DNA of 64,000 nucleotides from Streptomyces sp. DH41 (GCF_029813785.1 NZ_JARVKY010000001.1:372001-436000), one strand, 5' to 3'; positions 1 through 10,958 are shown, counted from the stretch's first letter. The notes: generated by a model from the letters alone, not told the origin. Program-made: numbers and translations.

Positions 1-50
1 GACGGCTCCCGGTCGCGGATCGGAGTGACGTTCTGTCGCGTGCGTCGACG

Positions 51-84
51 TTTACTTACTCTTGAGTAAACTTACTTGAGAGTA
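51..84. promoter_or_regulatory. paired TetR-type operator
   Basis: The perfect palindrome TTACTCTTGAGTAA lies at 56-69. A second, imperfect one (TACTTGAGAGTA) lies at 73-84. Their centres are 16 bp apart, and the A/T-rich block stands out in very G+C-rich DNA. The TTACTC/GAGTAA type is typical of actinobacterial TetR-family operators near fatty-acid genes. The regulated gene probably lies to the left, outside the window. Confidence 0.5.
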
Positions 85-118
85 GGCACAGGTCAATGGT
101 CCGCCCGCGATACGGCGC

Positions 119-1783
119 TCAGGTCAGCCGGTTCGCCGTGCCGATCGCCTCGGCCAGCCCCCGTACGTCCTCGTCCTTCGTCCGGCCGGCCAGGGCGTCG
201 GCGCGCTCGGCGAGTTCACCGAGGCCGGGCGCCCCCGGCAGGGAGCCGTAGCGGCCCTGGTCGCCGTAGCGGCCCTGGTCGCCGTAGCGGCCCTGGTCGC
301 CGTAGTCGCCGTGGCCTTCGTGGGCGTCACCGGTCGAGGAGCGCAGCGCGTCGGCGAAGTAGGCGGCGGTCGCCGTGACGCGCAGGCCGTGGTCCGCGTC
401 CCAGACGGAGTCGCCGAGGGCGTCGGTCTCCACGTCGCCGGACTCCTCGTGCGGGGCCCGGGTGCGGGGGTCGAGCCAGCGGACGGTGGCCGTGGCGAGG
501 TGGCCGTCGGCGCCGGGCCGGACGCGGACGGCGTACAGGGCGGTGACGGTGTGGCCGGGGCCGACCTCGCCGCCGTCGACGCGGTCGTCGCGGAAGTCGT
601 CGTCGGCGACCCGGCGGTTGTCGTAGCCGACGAGGCGGAACTCGGCGACCGTCTCCGGATCGAAGGCGACCTGCGCCTTGGCGTCGCGGGCGGTCAGCTC
701 GATGTGGCGCGGGAGCTGCTCGCAGAAGACCTCGCGGGCGTCCTCGGTGGTCGACACGTACGTGGTGTGGCCGTCGCCCTTGTCGGCGAGGCGTTCCATC
801 AGGGCGTCGCCGTAGTCGCTGCCGACGCCGACGCCGAAGAGGGTGACGCCGTGCTCGCGACGGGCGTCCGCGACGCGTTCGAGGATGGCGTCCGCGTCGG
901 TGTCGCCGGTGTTGGCGAGGGCGTCGGAGACGAGGACGACGCGGTTGGTGGCGCCTTCGCGGCGGCCCTCGACGGCGGTGGCGTAGCCGGTCTCGACGCC
1001 CGCGCCGAGGTTGGTCGACTCGGCCGGCTCCAGGCTGTCGATCGCGTCGTGGACGCGGCCGCGGCCGCGGCCCTCGCCGAGCCGGGTCATGGGCAGCACG
1101 GTCTCGGCCTCGTCGCTGAAGGTGACGAGCGCGACCGAGTCGTCGTCACGGAGCTCGTCGGTCATCGTGCCGAGGGACTCCCTGGCGAGGTCGAGCCGGC
1201 CGGGTTCGTCCATGGACCCGGAGACGTCGATGACGAACGTCAGGGCGGCGGGCGGGCGTTCGTCCTCCTGATCGGCACCCCGCGTGGCCAGGCCGACGCG
1301 GACCAGCGACCAGTCGTCCTCGTCGGTGCGGGCGCCGTCCACGGTCACCGTGAAGCCGTCGCCGTCGGGGCGGTCGTAGTCCTGGCGGAAGCTGTTGACG
1401 AACTCCTCGGGCCGGACCGTCGAGGGGTCGGGCAGCCGGCCGTCGGAGAGGGTGCGGCGGGCGTAGCCGTAGGAGGCGGTGTCGACGTCGAGGGCGAAGG
1501 TGGAGAGGTGGTCGGGGGCGGGGGCGACATCGCGGGAGTCCCCGGTCTCCCCCGGCTCCCTCGTCCCACCGGTGCTCGTGCCGCCGTCGTAGCGCTGTTC
1601 GCCCTGGCCGCGGGGGCGGCCGGGCGCCGGGAGCGGGGCCGAGCCGCCCCGGGAGTCGGACGCGGCGTCCTTCGCCCCGTGGTCCGCGACGCCCCCGCTG
1701 TCGCAGCCGGTGAGCAGCAGGCCGCCCGCCGCCGTGAGCGCGAGCAGCACGCCGACCGGCCTTCGTGTCCGGTACCGCTTCAT
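119..1783 (-). CDS. vWA-domain lipoprotein (YfbK-like)
   Basis: Predicted surface lipoprotein of 554 residues. The ATG at 1783 is chosen because it opens a lipoprotein signal with lipobox LLTGC (Cys27) and has a G-rich ribosome site upstream; the frame stays open further upstream without support. A YfbK-type N-terminal domain (FALDVDTASYGYARR) is followed by a von Willebrand A domain whose metal-site motif DVSGSMD sits near residue 185, and then a C-terminal domain of the kind found in the YfbK family. Near the C-terminus the hexapeptide YGDQGR occurs three times in a row, encoded by an 18-bp tandem repeat. The family binds ligands or partner proteins at the envelope; its substrate is unknown. 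The gene stands alone, followed by the operator at 51-84. Confidence 0.85.
   Translation of the reverse strand: MKRYRTRRPVGVLLALTAAGGLLLTGCDSGGVADHGAKDAASDSRGGSAPLPAPGRPRGQGEQRYDGGTSTGGTREPGETGDSRDVAPAPDHLSTFALDVDTASYGYARRTLSDGRLPDPSTVRPEEFVNSFRQDYDRPDGDGFTVTVDGARTDEDDWSLVRVGLATRGADQEDERPPAALTFVIDVSGSMDEPGRLDLARESLGTMTDELRDDDSVALVTFSDEAETVLPMTRLGEGRGRGRVHDAIDSLEPAESTNLGAGVETGYATAVEGRREGATNRVVLVSDALANTGDTDADAILERVADARREHGVTLFGVGVGSDYGDALMERLADKGDGHTTYVSTTEDAREVFCEQLPRHIELTARDAKAQVAFDPETVAEFRLVGYDNRRVADDDFRDDRVDGGEVGPGHTVTALYAVRVRPGADGHLATATVRWLDPRTRAPHEESGDVETDALGDSVWDADHGLRVTATAAYFADALRSSTGDAHEGHGDYGDQGRYGDQGRYGDQGRYGSLPGAPGLGELAERADALAGRTKDEDVRGLAEAIGTANRLT
248..310 (-). repeat. 18-bp tandem repeat inside vWA gene
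   Basis: Three identical 18-bp units (248-265, 266-283, 284-301) and a half unit (302-310) encode repeated Tyr-Gly-Asp-Gln-Gly-Arg. The length is a multiple of three, so gain or loss of units keeps the frame; copy number may vary between strains. Confidence 0.9.
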
Positions 1784-2035
1784 CTTCCGTGCCCCCTGGT
1801 TCCGTTGACGCCGGTGTACGTGACTGTGACGGCGCGGTGGGGCGGAACGTGCGGCACGGGGCGTCACGGGTGCGTCTCGAAGTGGGCACGGCGACGGGCC
1901 GCCGAGACCGGTGGGTGACCCTCCGGTGACCTGGCCGAAGTCCCGGGGGCCCGGAGGCCGGGGCCCCGAGGGCCCGGGATCCCGAGGGCCCGGGGCCCCA
2001 GGTCTCAAGCCCCCGGCCCCAGGCCTCAGGGCTGC

Positions 2036-2917
2036 CTAGGACACCACGTCCTTGCGGGCGAACCCCCGGAAGGCCAGGGCGAACAGCACCAGCGCGTACG
2101 TCACCGACAGCGACGTGCCCTGGATCAGGCGGGTCCAGTCCAGCTCGGGGCGGACGGTGTCGAGCCAGGCGTACTGCCAGTGCGCGGGCAGGAAGTCGCG
2201 CCAGTCGCCGAGGGCGGTCACCTCGTCCAGGACGTTGCCGATGATGGTCAGGCCGACCGCGCCGCCGACCGCGCCGAGCGGGGCGTCCGTCTTGGTGGAG
2301 ATCCAGAACGCCAGGGCGGCGGTGACCAGTTGCGAGACGAAGACGTACGCCACCGTGATGGCCAGGCGCTCGGCCGCGACGCCGCCGGACAGGCTGCCGC
2401 CGGTGGGCAGTTCCAGCGGCCCCCAGCCGTAGGCGACCGTGCCGACGGCGAGCGCGACCAGCGGCAGCAGGACGATCGCGGCGAGGCTGAGGGCGAGGGC
2501 GACGACCAGCTTGGACCAGAGCAGGCGCGCGCGGGGCACCGGCGCCGCGAGCAGATAGCGCAGGGACGACCAGCTCGCCTCCGAGGCGACCGTGTCCCCG
2601 AAGAACAGGGCGACGGGCACGACGAGGAGGAACCCCGCGGAGGCGAAGAGGTTCACCGCGGCGAAGTTCGCCCCCGACGCGGTGGCCGAGTCCATCAGGC
2701 TGACCTGGTTGCCCGCACCGTCCGGCTCGCCGCCGATCCGGAAGGCGACGAGCAGCACGAACGGCAGGGCGAACAGGATGCCGCCCATGACGAGCGTGCG
2801 CCGCCGCTTCAACTGCCGGACCAGCTCGACCCGGACGGGCAGCGTACGGCCCGCGCGGTAGCCCTCGGCGACCTCGTGGGAGCCGGCGGGCGCGGCGCGT
2901 TCGGCCAACTTGCTCAT
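2036..2917 (-). CDS. ABC-2 type transporter permease
   Basis: Integral membrane permease of 293 residues with about six hydrophobic segments, the first near residues 40-60 after a basic cytosolic N-terminus (RQLKRRRTL). This matches the ABC-2 permease family that works with a separate ATPase. Its start overlaps the stop of the upstream ATPase gene by 4 bp (ATGA), so the two are translationally coupled and should form one transporter. The transported substrate cannot be read from sequence; the hydrolase domain of the partner suggests peptide- or acyl-ester-related export. A gap of only 27 bp separates it from the region upstream of the vWA frame. Confidence 0.85.
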   Translation of the reverse strand: MSKLAERAAPAGSHEVAEGYRAGRTLPVRVELVRQLKRRRTLVMGGILFALPFVLLVAFRIGGEPDGAGNQVSLMDSATASGANFAAVNLFASAGFLLVVPVALFFGDTVASEASWSSLRYLLAAPVPRARLLWSKLVVALALSLAAIVLLPLVALAVGTVAYGWGPLELPTGGSLSGGVAAERLAITVAYVFVSQLVTAALAFWISTKTDAPLGAVGGAVGLTIIGNVLDEVTALGDWRDFLPAHWQYAWLDTVRPELDWTRLIQGTSLSVTYALVLFALAFRGFARKDVVS

Positions 2918-5565
2918 GCCGGCTCTCCGATCAGGGTGAGGAAGGCGTCCTCGAGGCGCCGGTGGGGGCCCACCGACTCCACGGGCACGTCCAGGCGTAC
3001 GAGTTCGGCGATCAGGTCCCTGGCCGTTCCCCCGGCGTCGAGCCGGACCAGCAGGCCTGTGTCGGTGGCGGTCGCCGAGGCGACGCCCGGCAGGGCGGCG
3101 ACCTTCTCGACGAGCGGCGCGTCCACGGGCTCGGGGGTGCCCACCAGCAGGGTGTCGCCGGAGCCGACGATCTCGCCGACCGGGCCGGCCTGCACCAGTC
3201 GGCCGTGGTCCATGACCACCAGGTGGGTACAGGTCTGCTCGACCTCGGCCAGCAGGTGGCTGGAGACGATCACCGTGCGGCCGGCCGCCGCGTACCGGAT
3301 CATCACCTCGCGCATCTCGCGGATCTGCGGCGGGTCCAGGCCGTTGGTCGGCTCGTCCAGGATCAGCAGGTCGGGCAGGCCCAGCATGGCCTGGGCGATG
3401 GCGAGGCGCTGGCGCATGCCCTGGGAGTAGGTGCGCACCGCGCGGGCGAGCGCCTCACCGAGGCCGGCGATCTCCAGGGCCTCGTCGAGGTGGGCGTCCC
3501 CGGGCGGGCGGCCGGTGGCCCGCCAGTACAGCTCCAGGTTCTCGCGGCCGGACAGGTGCGGCAGGAAGCCCGCGCCCTCGACGAAGGCGCCGACCCGGGA
3601 GAGCACCGGGGCGCCGGGCGCGATGGCGTGGCCGAAGACGCGGATCTCGCCGCCGTCGGGTGTGATCAGGCCCATCAGCATGCGCAGGGTCGTGGTCTTG
3701 CCCGCGCCGTTCGGCCCGAGCAGGCCCAGGACCTGGCCCTGCTCCACCCTCAAGGACAGGTCCCGGACGGCGTAGCGGTCGGTGGACCTGGCGTACCGCT
3801 TGGTCAGGTCCGTGATCTGGAGCGGTACGCCGGCCAGCGCCGGGTCGGGGGGCGGCGCGGTGGTGCGGCGGCGGGCGGTCAGCAGCAGGGCCGCGGCCAC
3901 CGCCGCTCCCGCGAGGGGTGCCCACCAGACCCAGGCGGGCAGTCCGGCCGTCGGGCCGGTGTCGCCGAGGGCCGTCGGCACCCGCAGGTCGCCCTTGAGG
4001 GAGACGGTGTACGTGGCGGGGGCGGCCGGGGAGGCGTAGCCGAGGTCGGTGGAGGACAGGACCAGGCGCAGCCGGTGGCCGCGCTCCACCTCGTGGTCGA
4101 TGGCCGGAAGGGTGATCTTCACGTCCTTGCCGCCGCTCCCGATGTCCGCGACCCGGACGGGCGTGACGAGTTGGGAGGGGAGGACCGGCTGGGTGCCGCC
4201 GGGGCCGACGTCGTACACCTTGGCGAAGAGCACGGCGTCGTCCTCGGTGGACTTCACGTGGACGGTCGCGGTCGGTGAGCCGGTGACGCGGAGGTCCTCC
4301 CGGACGGGTGCCGACTCGAAGGCGGCGTGCTGGCCGGGGAATTCGAGGGAGACGCCGATGCCGAGCGAGGAGAGCTGGGAGAGTCCGCCCGAGCCGCCGA
4401 TACCGGGCAGCGCGGAGACGGCGGGCGGACTGGCGCCGGCCGGGTTGTCGAAGCTCTGCTCGCGTCCGCGCAGTTCGATGGCGCGCGGCTCGCTCTCCAG
4501 GCCGGGGTAGGAGTCGGCGCCGACGCCCTCCAGGCGGGGCTCGCCGTCGCCGCTTCCGGTGCCGAGGGTGCGGCTGACGCGGAAGTCGGGGCCGGTGCCG
4601 GCCGATTCGTCGTCCTTCAGGTAGCGGTCGAACCACGCCCCGACGCGGGCCTGGGTCCGGTCCGTCTCGAGGTCACCGCCGTCATGGCCGCCCGCGATCC
4701 AGTCGACGGCCACCGGGGCGCCGTTGGCTCGGATCGCCCGCGCGGCCCGGTCGGCGTGGTCGAGCGGGAAGAGGGAGTCGGTCTGGCCCTGCGTCAGCAG
4801 TGTGGGGACGGAGATACGGTCGCCGACGGCCTGCGGGCTGCGCCGGCCGAGGAGTTCCGCGGCCTCGGCGTCCGGCTTCCCGGACTCGGCGACCCGCTGG
4901 TACATGCGGCAGAGTTGGTCCTCGAACCGCTCGCAGCCGCCGCCCAGGTTGACGAAGATGCCGGCCCACAGCTTCTTGAGGACGCCGTTCGGGAAGAGGG
5001 CGTCCGAGAGGTTCCAGTACGTGATGGCGGGGGCGATCGCGTCGACCCGCTGGTCGTGCCCGGCGGCCAGCAGCGCGACCGCGCCGCCGTAGGAGGCGCC
5101 GGCCATGCCCACGCGCGGGTCGCCCTTCTCGTCCAGCCGGATCTCGGGCCGCTCCGCCAGCCAGTCGATCAGCCGGGACACGTCGGCGACCTCGCCGTCC
5201 GGGGCGTTCAGCCCGATCTTCCCCGTGGACTTGCCGAAGCCGCGCGCCGACCAGGTCAGCACCGCGTACCCGTCCCGGGCGAGGTCCTCGGCCTGCTCCC
5301 GTACGTCGGCCTTGCTGCCGCCGAAGCCGTGCGCGAGCAGGACGGCCGGGCGGCGGTCGCCGGAACCCGCCGTGAAGTAGGAGGTGTCCAGGCGCACCCC
5401 GTCACCCACGGCCATGATCCGGTCGGCGCGGTGCACCGGGGGCGGGTCGTCGCCGGCGACGGCCGTCCATGTCCCGGCGCCGGCGAGTACGACGACGGCC
5501 GCGGCGGAGAGTATCCGCCGCGGCCCCCGAAGCAGTCCTCGCGCGCGGGGCAGTCGAAGATCCAT
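2914..5565 (-). CDS. exported alpha/beta hydrolase fused to ABC transporter ATPase
   Basis: An 883-residue fusion. Residues 17-36 form a signal anchor. Residues 45-320 are an S15/CocE-like alpha/beta hydrolase with nucleophile motif GASYGG (Ser158), probable Asp263 and His294. Residues 400-530 look like the PepX C-terminal beta domain. A second membrane segment spans about 543-564. Residues 580-883 are an ABC ATPase: Walker A GPNGAGKTT near 617, signature YSQGMRQR near 713, Walker B LLILDEP near 733, H-loop His770. Two membrane spans place the hydrolase outside and the ATPase inside, next to the permease encoded downstream (4-bp overlap). I infer a transporter with a tethered extracellular hydrolase acting on its substrate; specificity is unknown. 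The order and completeness of both halves argue against an artefactual fusion. Confidence 0.85.
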   Translation of the reverse strand: MDLRLPRARGLLRGPRRILSAAAVVVLAGAGTWTAVAGDDPPPVHRADRIMAVGDGVRLDTSYFTAGSGDRRPAVLLAHGFGGSKADVREQAEDLARDGYAVLTWSARGFGKSTGKIGLNAPDGEVADVSRLIDWLAERPEIRLDEKGDPRVGMAGASYGGAVALLAAGHDQRVDAIAPAITYWNLSDALFPNGVLKKLWAGIFVNLGGGCERFEDQLCRMYQRVAESGKPDAEAAELLGRRSPQAVGDRISVPTLLTQGQTDSLFPLDHADRAARAIRANGAPVAVDWIAGGHDGGDLETDRTQARVGAWFDRYLKDDESAGTGPDFRVSRTLGTGSGDGEPRLEGVGADSYPGLESEPRAIELRGREQSFDNPAGASPPAVSALPGIGGSGGLSQLSSLGIGVSLEFPGQHAAFESAPVREDLRVTGSPTATVHVKSTEDDAVLFAKVYDVGPGGTQPVLPSQLVTPVRVADIGSGGKDVKITLPAIDHEVERGHRLRLVLSSTDLGYASPAAPATYTVSLKGDLRVPTALGDTGPTAGLPAWVWWAPLAGAAVAAALLLTARRRTTAPPPDPALAGVPLQITDLTKRYARSTDRYAVRDLSLRVEQGQVLGLLGPNGAGKTTTLRMLMGLITPDGGEIRVFGHAIAPGAPVLSRVGAFVEGAGFLPHLSGRENLELYWRATGRPPGDAHLDEALEIAGLGEALARAVRTYSQGMRQRLAIAQAMLGLPDLLILDEPTNGLDPPQIREMREVMIRYAAAGRTVIVSSHLLAEVEQTCTHLVVMDHGRLVQAGPVGEIVGSGDTLLVGTPEPVDAPLVEKVAALPGVASATATDTGLLVRLDAGGTARDLIAELVRLDVPVESVGPHRRLEDAFLTLIGEPA

Positions 5566-5678
5566 GCGTCAACGGTACGGGCCGCCGCCGACAGCGGGGG
5601 CAGCCCCGGGGCTGAACCTCCGCCCCTCCCACGGAAGTACGGCGCCGTCGCCGCGTACCACGGGCGCGGTAGGGCGGG

Positions 5679-7220
5679 TCACGGCCGGGCGGGCGCCTGG
5701 GCGTCGCCCTTCCGGGCGTCCTCCGGGGCGTCCTGGGCGTCCTGGGCGTCCTCCGGTACGGTCACCAGCCAGCGCGTGTCACGGCGGGGGCGCAGGTACA
5801 GGGCCCAGTACAGGGTGGCGAACGCGGTGATGCCGCCGGTCCACAGCAGGTGGCTCGTCTCCTGCCGGGTCAGGATGTAGGCGAGGACCGCGATCAGCAG
5901 GACCGGCACCGCGGGCCACAGGGGCATGCGCCACGCGTGCGCGTGCCGGTGGGAACCGCGCCGGGCGAGCAGGGCGGCGACCGCGACGAGCAGGTACATG
6001 CCGGTGACGGAGACTCCCGTGACGCCGTACAGGGTGTCCAGGTCGACGAAGCACAGCACCGCGCCGGGCACGCCCACGGCGAGGGTGGCGACCCAGGGGG
6101 AGCCGAACCGGCCGAGCCTGGCGAAGAGGCCGTTCACCGGGGCGGGCCAGGCCTTGTCGCGGGCGGAGGCGAACAGGACGCGCGAGTTCTGGATGACCAT
6201 GACGATGCCGGCGTTGACGATGGCGAGGGCCACGCAGAGGCTGACGAAGGTACCGACGGCGGAGTTGGACCAGGCGGTGACCATGGCGCCGATGTCGCCG
6301 CCGGTCAGCTCCGCGAGGTCAAAGGCGCCCAGGGTGATGGCGACGACCGGGACCAGGATGATCACGGTGGAGATGCCGAGGGTGGCGAGGACCGTACGGG
6401 CGACGTTGCGGCGCGGGTTCTCCAGCTCCTCGGAGAGGTAGACGGCGGTGGAGAAGCCCTGGGTGATGAACAGGGCGATGGCGAGCCCGGAGACGACCAG
6501 CATGGCCGTCACGGGGTCCGTGCCGCCGTCCGTACCGGTCACCTCCATGGAGGCGAGGCTGCCGGGGCCGCGCTCGGCGTGGGCGAAGCCCAGCACGGCG
6601 ACGACGGCCGCGGCGATGACCTCCAGGACCAGGAAGACGCCGGTGATCCAGGCGTTGGCGCGCAGGTCGAGCAGGCCCGCGAGGGTGGCGAGCAGCATGA
6701 CGCCGGCGCCCGCCAGGGACGGGTCGAGGCGCACGACCGGGGCGAGGTAGTCGGCGGTGCCCATCGCGATCACCGGCGGCACGATCATGACGACCAGCAG
6801 GGACAGCACGAAGACCAGCCAGCCCGCGAGCCGCCCGGCCATCGTCGACACCATGGCGTACTCGCCGCCCGCGCTGGGGACGAGGGTGCCCAGCTCCGAG
6901 TAGCAGAACGCCACGGCGACACAGAGCAGGGAGCCGATGGCGATGGTCAGGGCGGTGGCGGTGCCGAGCGAGCCGAACAGGTCGGGGACGACCACGAACA
7001 GCGTGGAGGCGGGGGTCACGCACGAGAGCGTCAGGAGAGTGCCGCCGACTACCCCGATGGAACGCTTGAGCGTCCGGGACTCCGGAAGCCCCGGGTGGTC
7101 CGGAGCACCCGGGCGGACGAGGTGGTCCGGAGCACCCGGGCGGACGGGGTGGTCCGGATCGACCGGGTGGTCCGGGGGCGCCGCTGCGGCGGTCTCGGTG
7201 GGGCGGAGCGTGTCGGTCAT
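5679..7220 (-). CDS. APC-family amino-acid permease
   Basis: A 513-residue polytopic membrane protein with about twelve hydrophobic segments, from residue 50 onward, typical of the amino acid-polyamine-organocation (APC) superfamily. The segment after the N-terminus ([17 protein letters not shown]) matches the first helix of these carriers. The cytosolic N-terminus contains a proline/aspartate-rich repeat (VRPGAPDH twice, with degenerate copies), encoded by near-identical DNA at about 7085-7180. Likely a proton-coupled uptake carrier for an amino acid or amine; the substrate is not assignable. It is monocistronic and divergent from the lipoprotein gene at 7566. Confidence 0.85.
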   Translation of the reverse strand: MTDTLRPTETAAAAPPDHPVDPDHPVRPGAPDHLVRPGAPDHPGLPESRTLKRSIGVVGGTLLTLSCVTPASTLFVVVPDLFGSLGTATALTIAIGSLLCVAVAFCYSELGTLVPSAGGEYAMVSTMAGRLAGWLVFVLSLLVVMIVPPVIAMGTADYLAPVVRLDPSLAGAGVMLLATLAGLLDLRANAWITGVFLVLEVIAAAVVAVLGFAHAERGPGSLASMEVTGTDGGTDPVTAMLVVSGLAIALFITQGFSTAVYLSEELENPRRNVARTVLATLGISTVIILVPVVAITLGAFDLAELTGGDIGAMVTAWSNSAVGTFVSLCVALAIVNAGIVMVIQNSRVLFASARDKAWPAPVNGLFARLGRFGSPWVATLAVGVPGAVLCFVDLDTLYGVTGVSVTGMYLLVAVAALLARRGSHRHAHAWRMPLWPAVPVLLIAVLAYILTRQETSHLLWTGGITAFATLYWALYLRPRRDTRWLVTVPEDAQDAQDAPEDARKGDAQAPARP

Positions 7221-7565
7221 GGAGCGGTTCCGATCGACTCGTGCGGCGTGGTTCGAACGGGAGCGCTATCGCCTCCGGCGGCTTGGTCGTACGTGGTTCT
7301 CGTCTGCTCCCGACGCCAGATGGAATACCGACGAAAACCAGCGCGTCAATGGGTGTTTACCTACGGAATCCGTTGGCATATCGCGGCACGACTTGCGGAA
7401 ACCGCATCAGGTTCCGTCCGGCAGAGCCTCTTTGAGGCGTACGGGAACCGTAGGGAGCGGGGCAAAAAAAGTGCCGGCTTTCCGGTGTCCGGACGCTGTC
7501 GGTGGGGCCCGATAGAGTCCGGGACACAGGCGAATCAGAGGAACACGGCGACGGGGTGGGGACTC
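7221..7565. other. divergent intergenic region, permease / lipoprotein
   Basis: A 345-bp region between two divergent genes, with no open frame that looks coding. It should carry both promoters. It contains an A7 tract at 7465-7471 and a G-rich ribosome site just before the ATG at 7566. No clear operator was seen. Confidence 0.5.
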
Positions 7566-8423
7566 ATGAAGCTGAAGTACACCGCGGCCTGGGTGGGGCT
7601 GACGGCGGCGGCGATGGTCGCGGCGACGGCGTGCGGTTCGGGCGGGGCCGAGAAGGCGGCCGGGACGACCGACCAGGCCGTGGACAAGACGGACATGATC
7701 ACGGCGGCCCTCACCCGGGCCACCGACCGGACCGAGGAGCTGGGCTCCGCCGAGGTCAGGACGACGACCACGCTGGACGCGACCGGCGGCAAGCCGGTCT
7801 CCATGGACGGCACGTACTCCTGGGGGGACGGCGCGGCCATGGACGTCGAGATGGACACCGCCGCCGCGCGGATGAGCACCGTCCAGGACGACCCGACGAC
7901 GCGGGTCATCATGGTCGACGGCGCCTACTACTACGACGTCGATCCCCAGCCGAGCGGCCCGATCGCGGGCAAGGAATGGATGCGCGTCGACGTCGCCGCC
8001 GTGGTGGGCGACGCGGGCGCCGACAACATGGCGGCCAACGCCGACCCCACCGCGACGCTGCGCTACATGACGGCCTCCACGGAGGTGGAGGACCTTGGCG
8101 AGGACACCGTCCTCGGCAAGAGGACCACCCACTACCGGGGCAGCGTCGGCGCGGAGCACATCGAGAAGTCCGATTTCACCGCGGCCGAGAAGAAGGCCGC
8201 CATCGCCGCCCTGGAGGCGAGCGGCGGGAAGCTGACCTGCGACATCTGGGTCGACGGCAAGGACCTGCCGGTGCGGATCTCGCAGACCGGCGCCGGAATG
8301 ACCGTGAACATGGACTTCGTGAAGTTCGGAGCCACCGAGGAGATCACTGCTCCGCCCGCCGACCAGACCGGCGACCTCTCCGACCAGGTCAGACAAGAGC
8401 GGGACACGGCGATCGGCCAGTGA
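7566..8423 (+). CDS. LppX/LprG-like lipoprotein
   Basis: Predicted secreted lipoprotein of 285 residues. The ATG at 7566 follows a G-rich ribosome site and opens a lipoprotein signal with the Cys at residue 23 (AATACGSGG). The mature part has the layout of mycobacterial LppX/LprAFG-type lipoproteins: an acidic linker, [18 protein letters not shown], and a later paired beta segment ending in [12 protein letters not shown]. These carry lipids or lipoglycans, or act as surface proteins; in Streptomyces the role is unknown. The longer frame reaching upstream of 7566 is a shadow of the divergent permease gene. Confidence 0.75.
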   Translation: MKLKYTAAWVGLTAAAMVAATACGSGGAEKAAGTTDQAVDKTDMITAALTRATDRTEELGSAEVRTTTTLDATGGKPVSMDGTYSWGDGAAMDVEMDTAAARMSTVQDDPTTRVIMVDGAYYYDVDPQPSGPIAGKEWMRVDVAAVVGDAGADNMAANADPTATLRYMTASTEVEDLGEDTVLGKRTTHYRGSVGAEHIEKSDFTAAEKKAAIAALEASGGKLTCDIWVDGKDLPVRISQTGAGMTVNMDFVKFGATEEITAPPADQTGDLSDQVRQERDTAIGQ

Positions 8424-8431
8424 CCCGCCGG

Positions 8432-8467
8432 CGCCCCGGTCCGCCGCGCGCTCGGCGGGCCGGGGCG
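8432..8467. terminator. bidirectional terminator hairpin
   Basis: A 15-bp stem (8432-8446 with 8453-8467, one G-T wobble) and a 6-nt loop lie between the convergent ends of the lipoprotein gene and mmsA. It can serve both strands. Confidence 0.8.
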
Positions 8468-8478
8468 TCGGGGCCGCC

Positions 8479-9981
<1,503 letters not shown>

Positions 9982-10457
9982 GACCGAGAACTCCTTCACA
10001 GATGGCGGCGACGGGTCGAGACGTGCCGTGGGGGCCTGCTCACCGGCCGCGACCGGCGACGTTCGGGTCGCGGCCTCGGCCATGGCTCCATCCCAGCAGC
10101 CGGGCGCCGCGGGCGGGCCCGACACTGTGTATGCGGTTTGGGCGTCCGCGTAGACACGTGGGCGAGTGTGGGCGGGCCCGCGCCCCGGCGGGACGCGGGA
10201 ACCTCCGGCGCGGAGCCGGTGCGAGCGGGGAGTCGGCGCTCGTGCTTCGCTCCTGCCAGGGCGAAGTGGCCTTCCCGCGCCGGAGGCGTCTCATGGGGGA
10301 ACCACCGGCGACGGCGGGAGCGGACTGCGGCTCCCCGGCGATCAGGTCGTGCGCCATCGCGTTCCCCTTCGTGCCCGCCCTCACGGGCCCGCCTTCGCGG
10401 GTCCGCCATTGCGTCTCCCCCGGTTTCTAGCCCCGCGCGTGCGGCCTGTCAACGTTT

Positions 10458-10467
10458 TGTCCGGACA
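10458..10467. promoter_or_regulatory. TGTCCGGACA palindrome, possible operator
   Basis: A perfect 10-bp palindrome in a small A/T-richer pocket (GTCAACGTTTTGTCCGGACA), about 480 bp upstream of mmsA. It resembles operator cores of GntR/PucR-type regulators, but no regulator gene is adjacent. Confidence 0.35.
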
Positions 10468-10530
10468 TTCGGATGACGTGGTGGGTGACGTCGTCCGGGT
10501 GGCGCCACACCCCGGCACCCGGCGCACCGC

Positions 10531-10569
10531 CTCACGTCGGCCGCTCACGTCGGCTGCTCACGTCGGCCG
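10531..10569. repeat. 13-bp tandem repeat
   Basis: Three units of CTCACGTCGGCCG (one with T for C) lie end to end, with a degenerate fourth starting at 10570 that runs into repeated TGTCAC motifs upstream of the small MerR-like gene. Confidence 0.8.
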
Positions 10570-10766
10570 CTCATGTCACAAAAGCAACCGTTCCGTCACA
10601 CATGTCACGCGCAGGCGAGCCTTCCGTCACATCCCGGAACGGCCCCTGACCGTCCCTCACCGCACGTCGTTCATCCGGCAAGGCTTGGTGATCGCCAGCG
10701 CAGCGTCCGGCTCCCCCCGGCGGCCGCCCCCGGCCGCCACCGCGGTGCGCGCAGGGAGGTGCAACC

Positions 10767-10958
10767 GTGACCGACCGAAGGCTCTGGTCCTACCAGGACA
10801 TCGCGGCCCACATCCGGGTACGACCGGACACCGTGCGGTCGTACCGCAAGCACGGGCTCCTGCCCCCGCCCGACCACGTGGAGGGCGGAAAGCCCTACTG
10901 GTACGCGGACACGGTCCGGACCTGGGTCGCGTCCCGCCCCCGCAACCGGAACCGGTAG
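10767..10958 (+). CDS. small MerR/AlpA-like DNA-binding protein
   Basis: A 63-residue protein that is almost only a winged helix: WSYQDIAAHIRVRPDTVRSYRKHGLLPPPD reads as a MerR-like helix-turn-helix with the 'RSYRKHGLLP' wing. The tail ends in basic residues (RPRNRNR). The GTG start at 10767 follows GGGAGGTG. There is no effector domain, so it may act as a local regulator or as an excisionase-type architectural protein. It is separated from the next gene by 78 bp. Confidence 0.8.
   Translation: MTDRRLWSYQDIAAHIRVRPDTVRSYRKHGLLPPPDHVEGGKPYWYADTVRTWVASRPRNRNR

Larger units (their letters stand above)
9982..10766. other. long region between mmsA and MerR-like gene
   Basis: A 785-bp region without a convincing gene. 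On the mmsA strand, 10440-9982 could be a structured leader: it holds a hairpin with a tetraloop near 10387-10403, a stem from GGAGC/GCTCC near 10315-10335, and further G+C-rich inverted repeats. The palindrome TGTCCGGACA is at 10458-10467. Three 13-bp tandem repeats occupy 10531-10569, and four TGTCAC/CGTCAC motifs follow between 10573 and 10634. A 114-residue frame on the minus strand (10040-10384) has arginine-rich content without protein-like character and was not accepted. Confidence 0.5.

Noticed and set aside
7250..7262. GGTTCGAAC as a tRNA T-loop
   Set aside because: No acceptor stem, anticodon arm or D-arm can be formed around it.
7241..7565. Upstream extension of the LppX-like gene
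   Set aside because: It covers the divergent promoter region; the lipoprotein signal starts at 7566.
10040..10384. 114-codon minus-strand frame upstream of mmsA
   Set aside because: Arg/Pro-rich, no homology recognised, and structured DNA explains the open frame in G+C-rich sequence.
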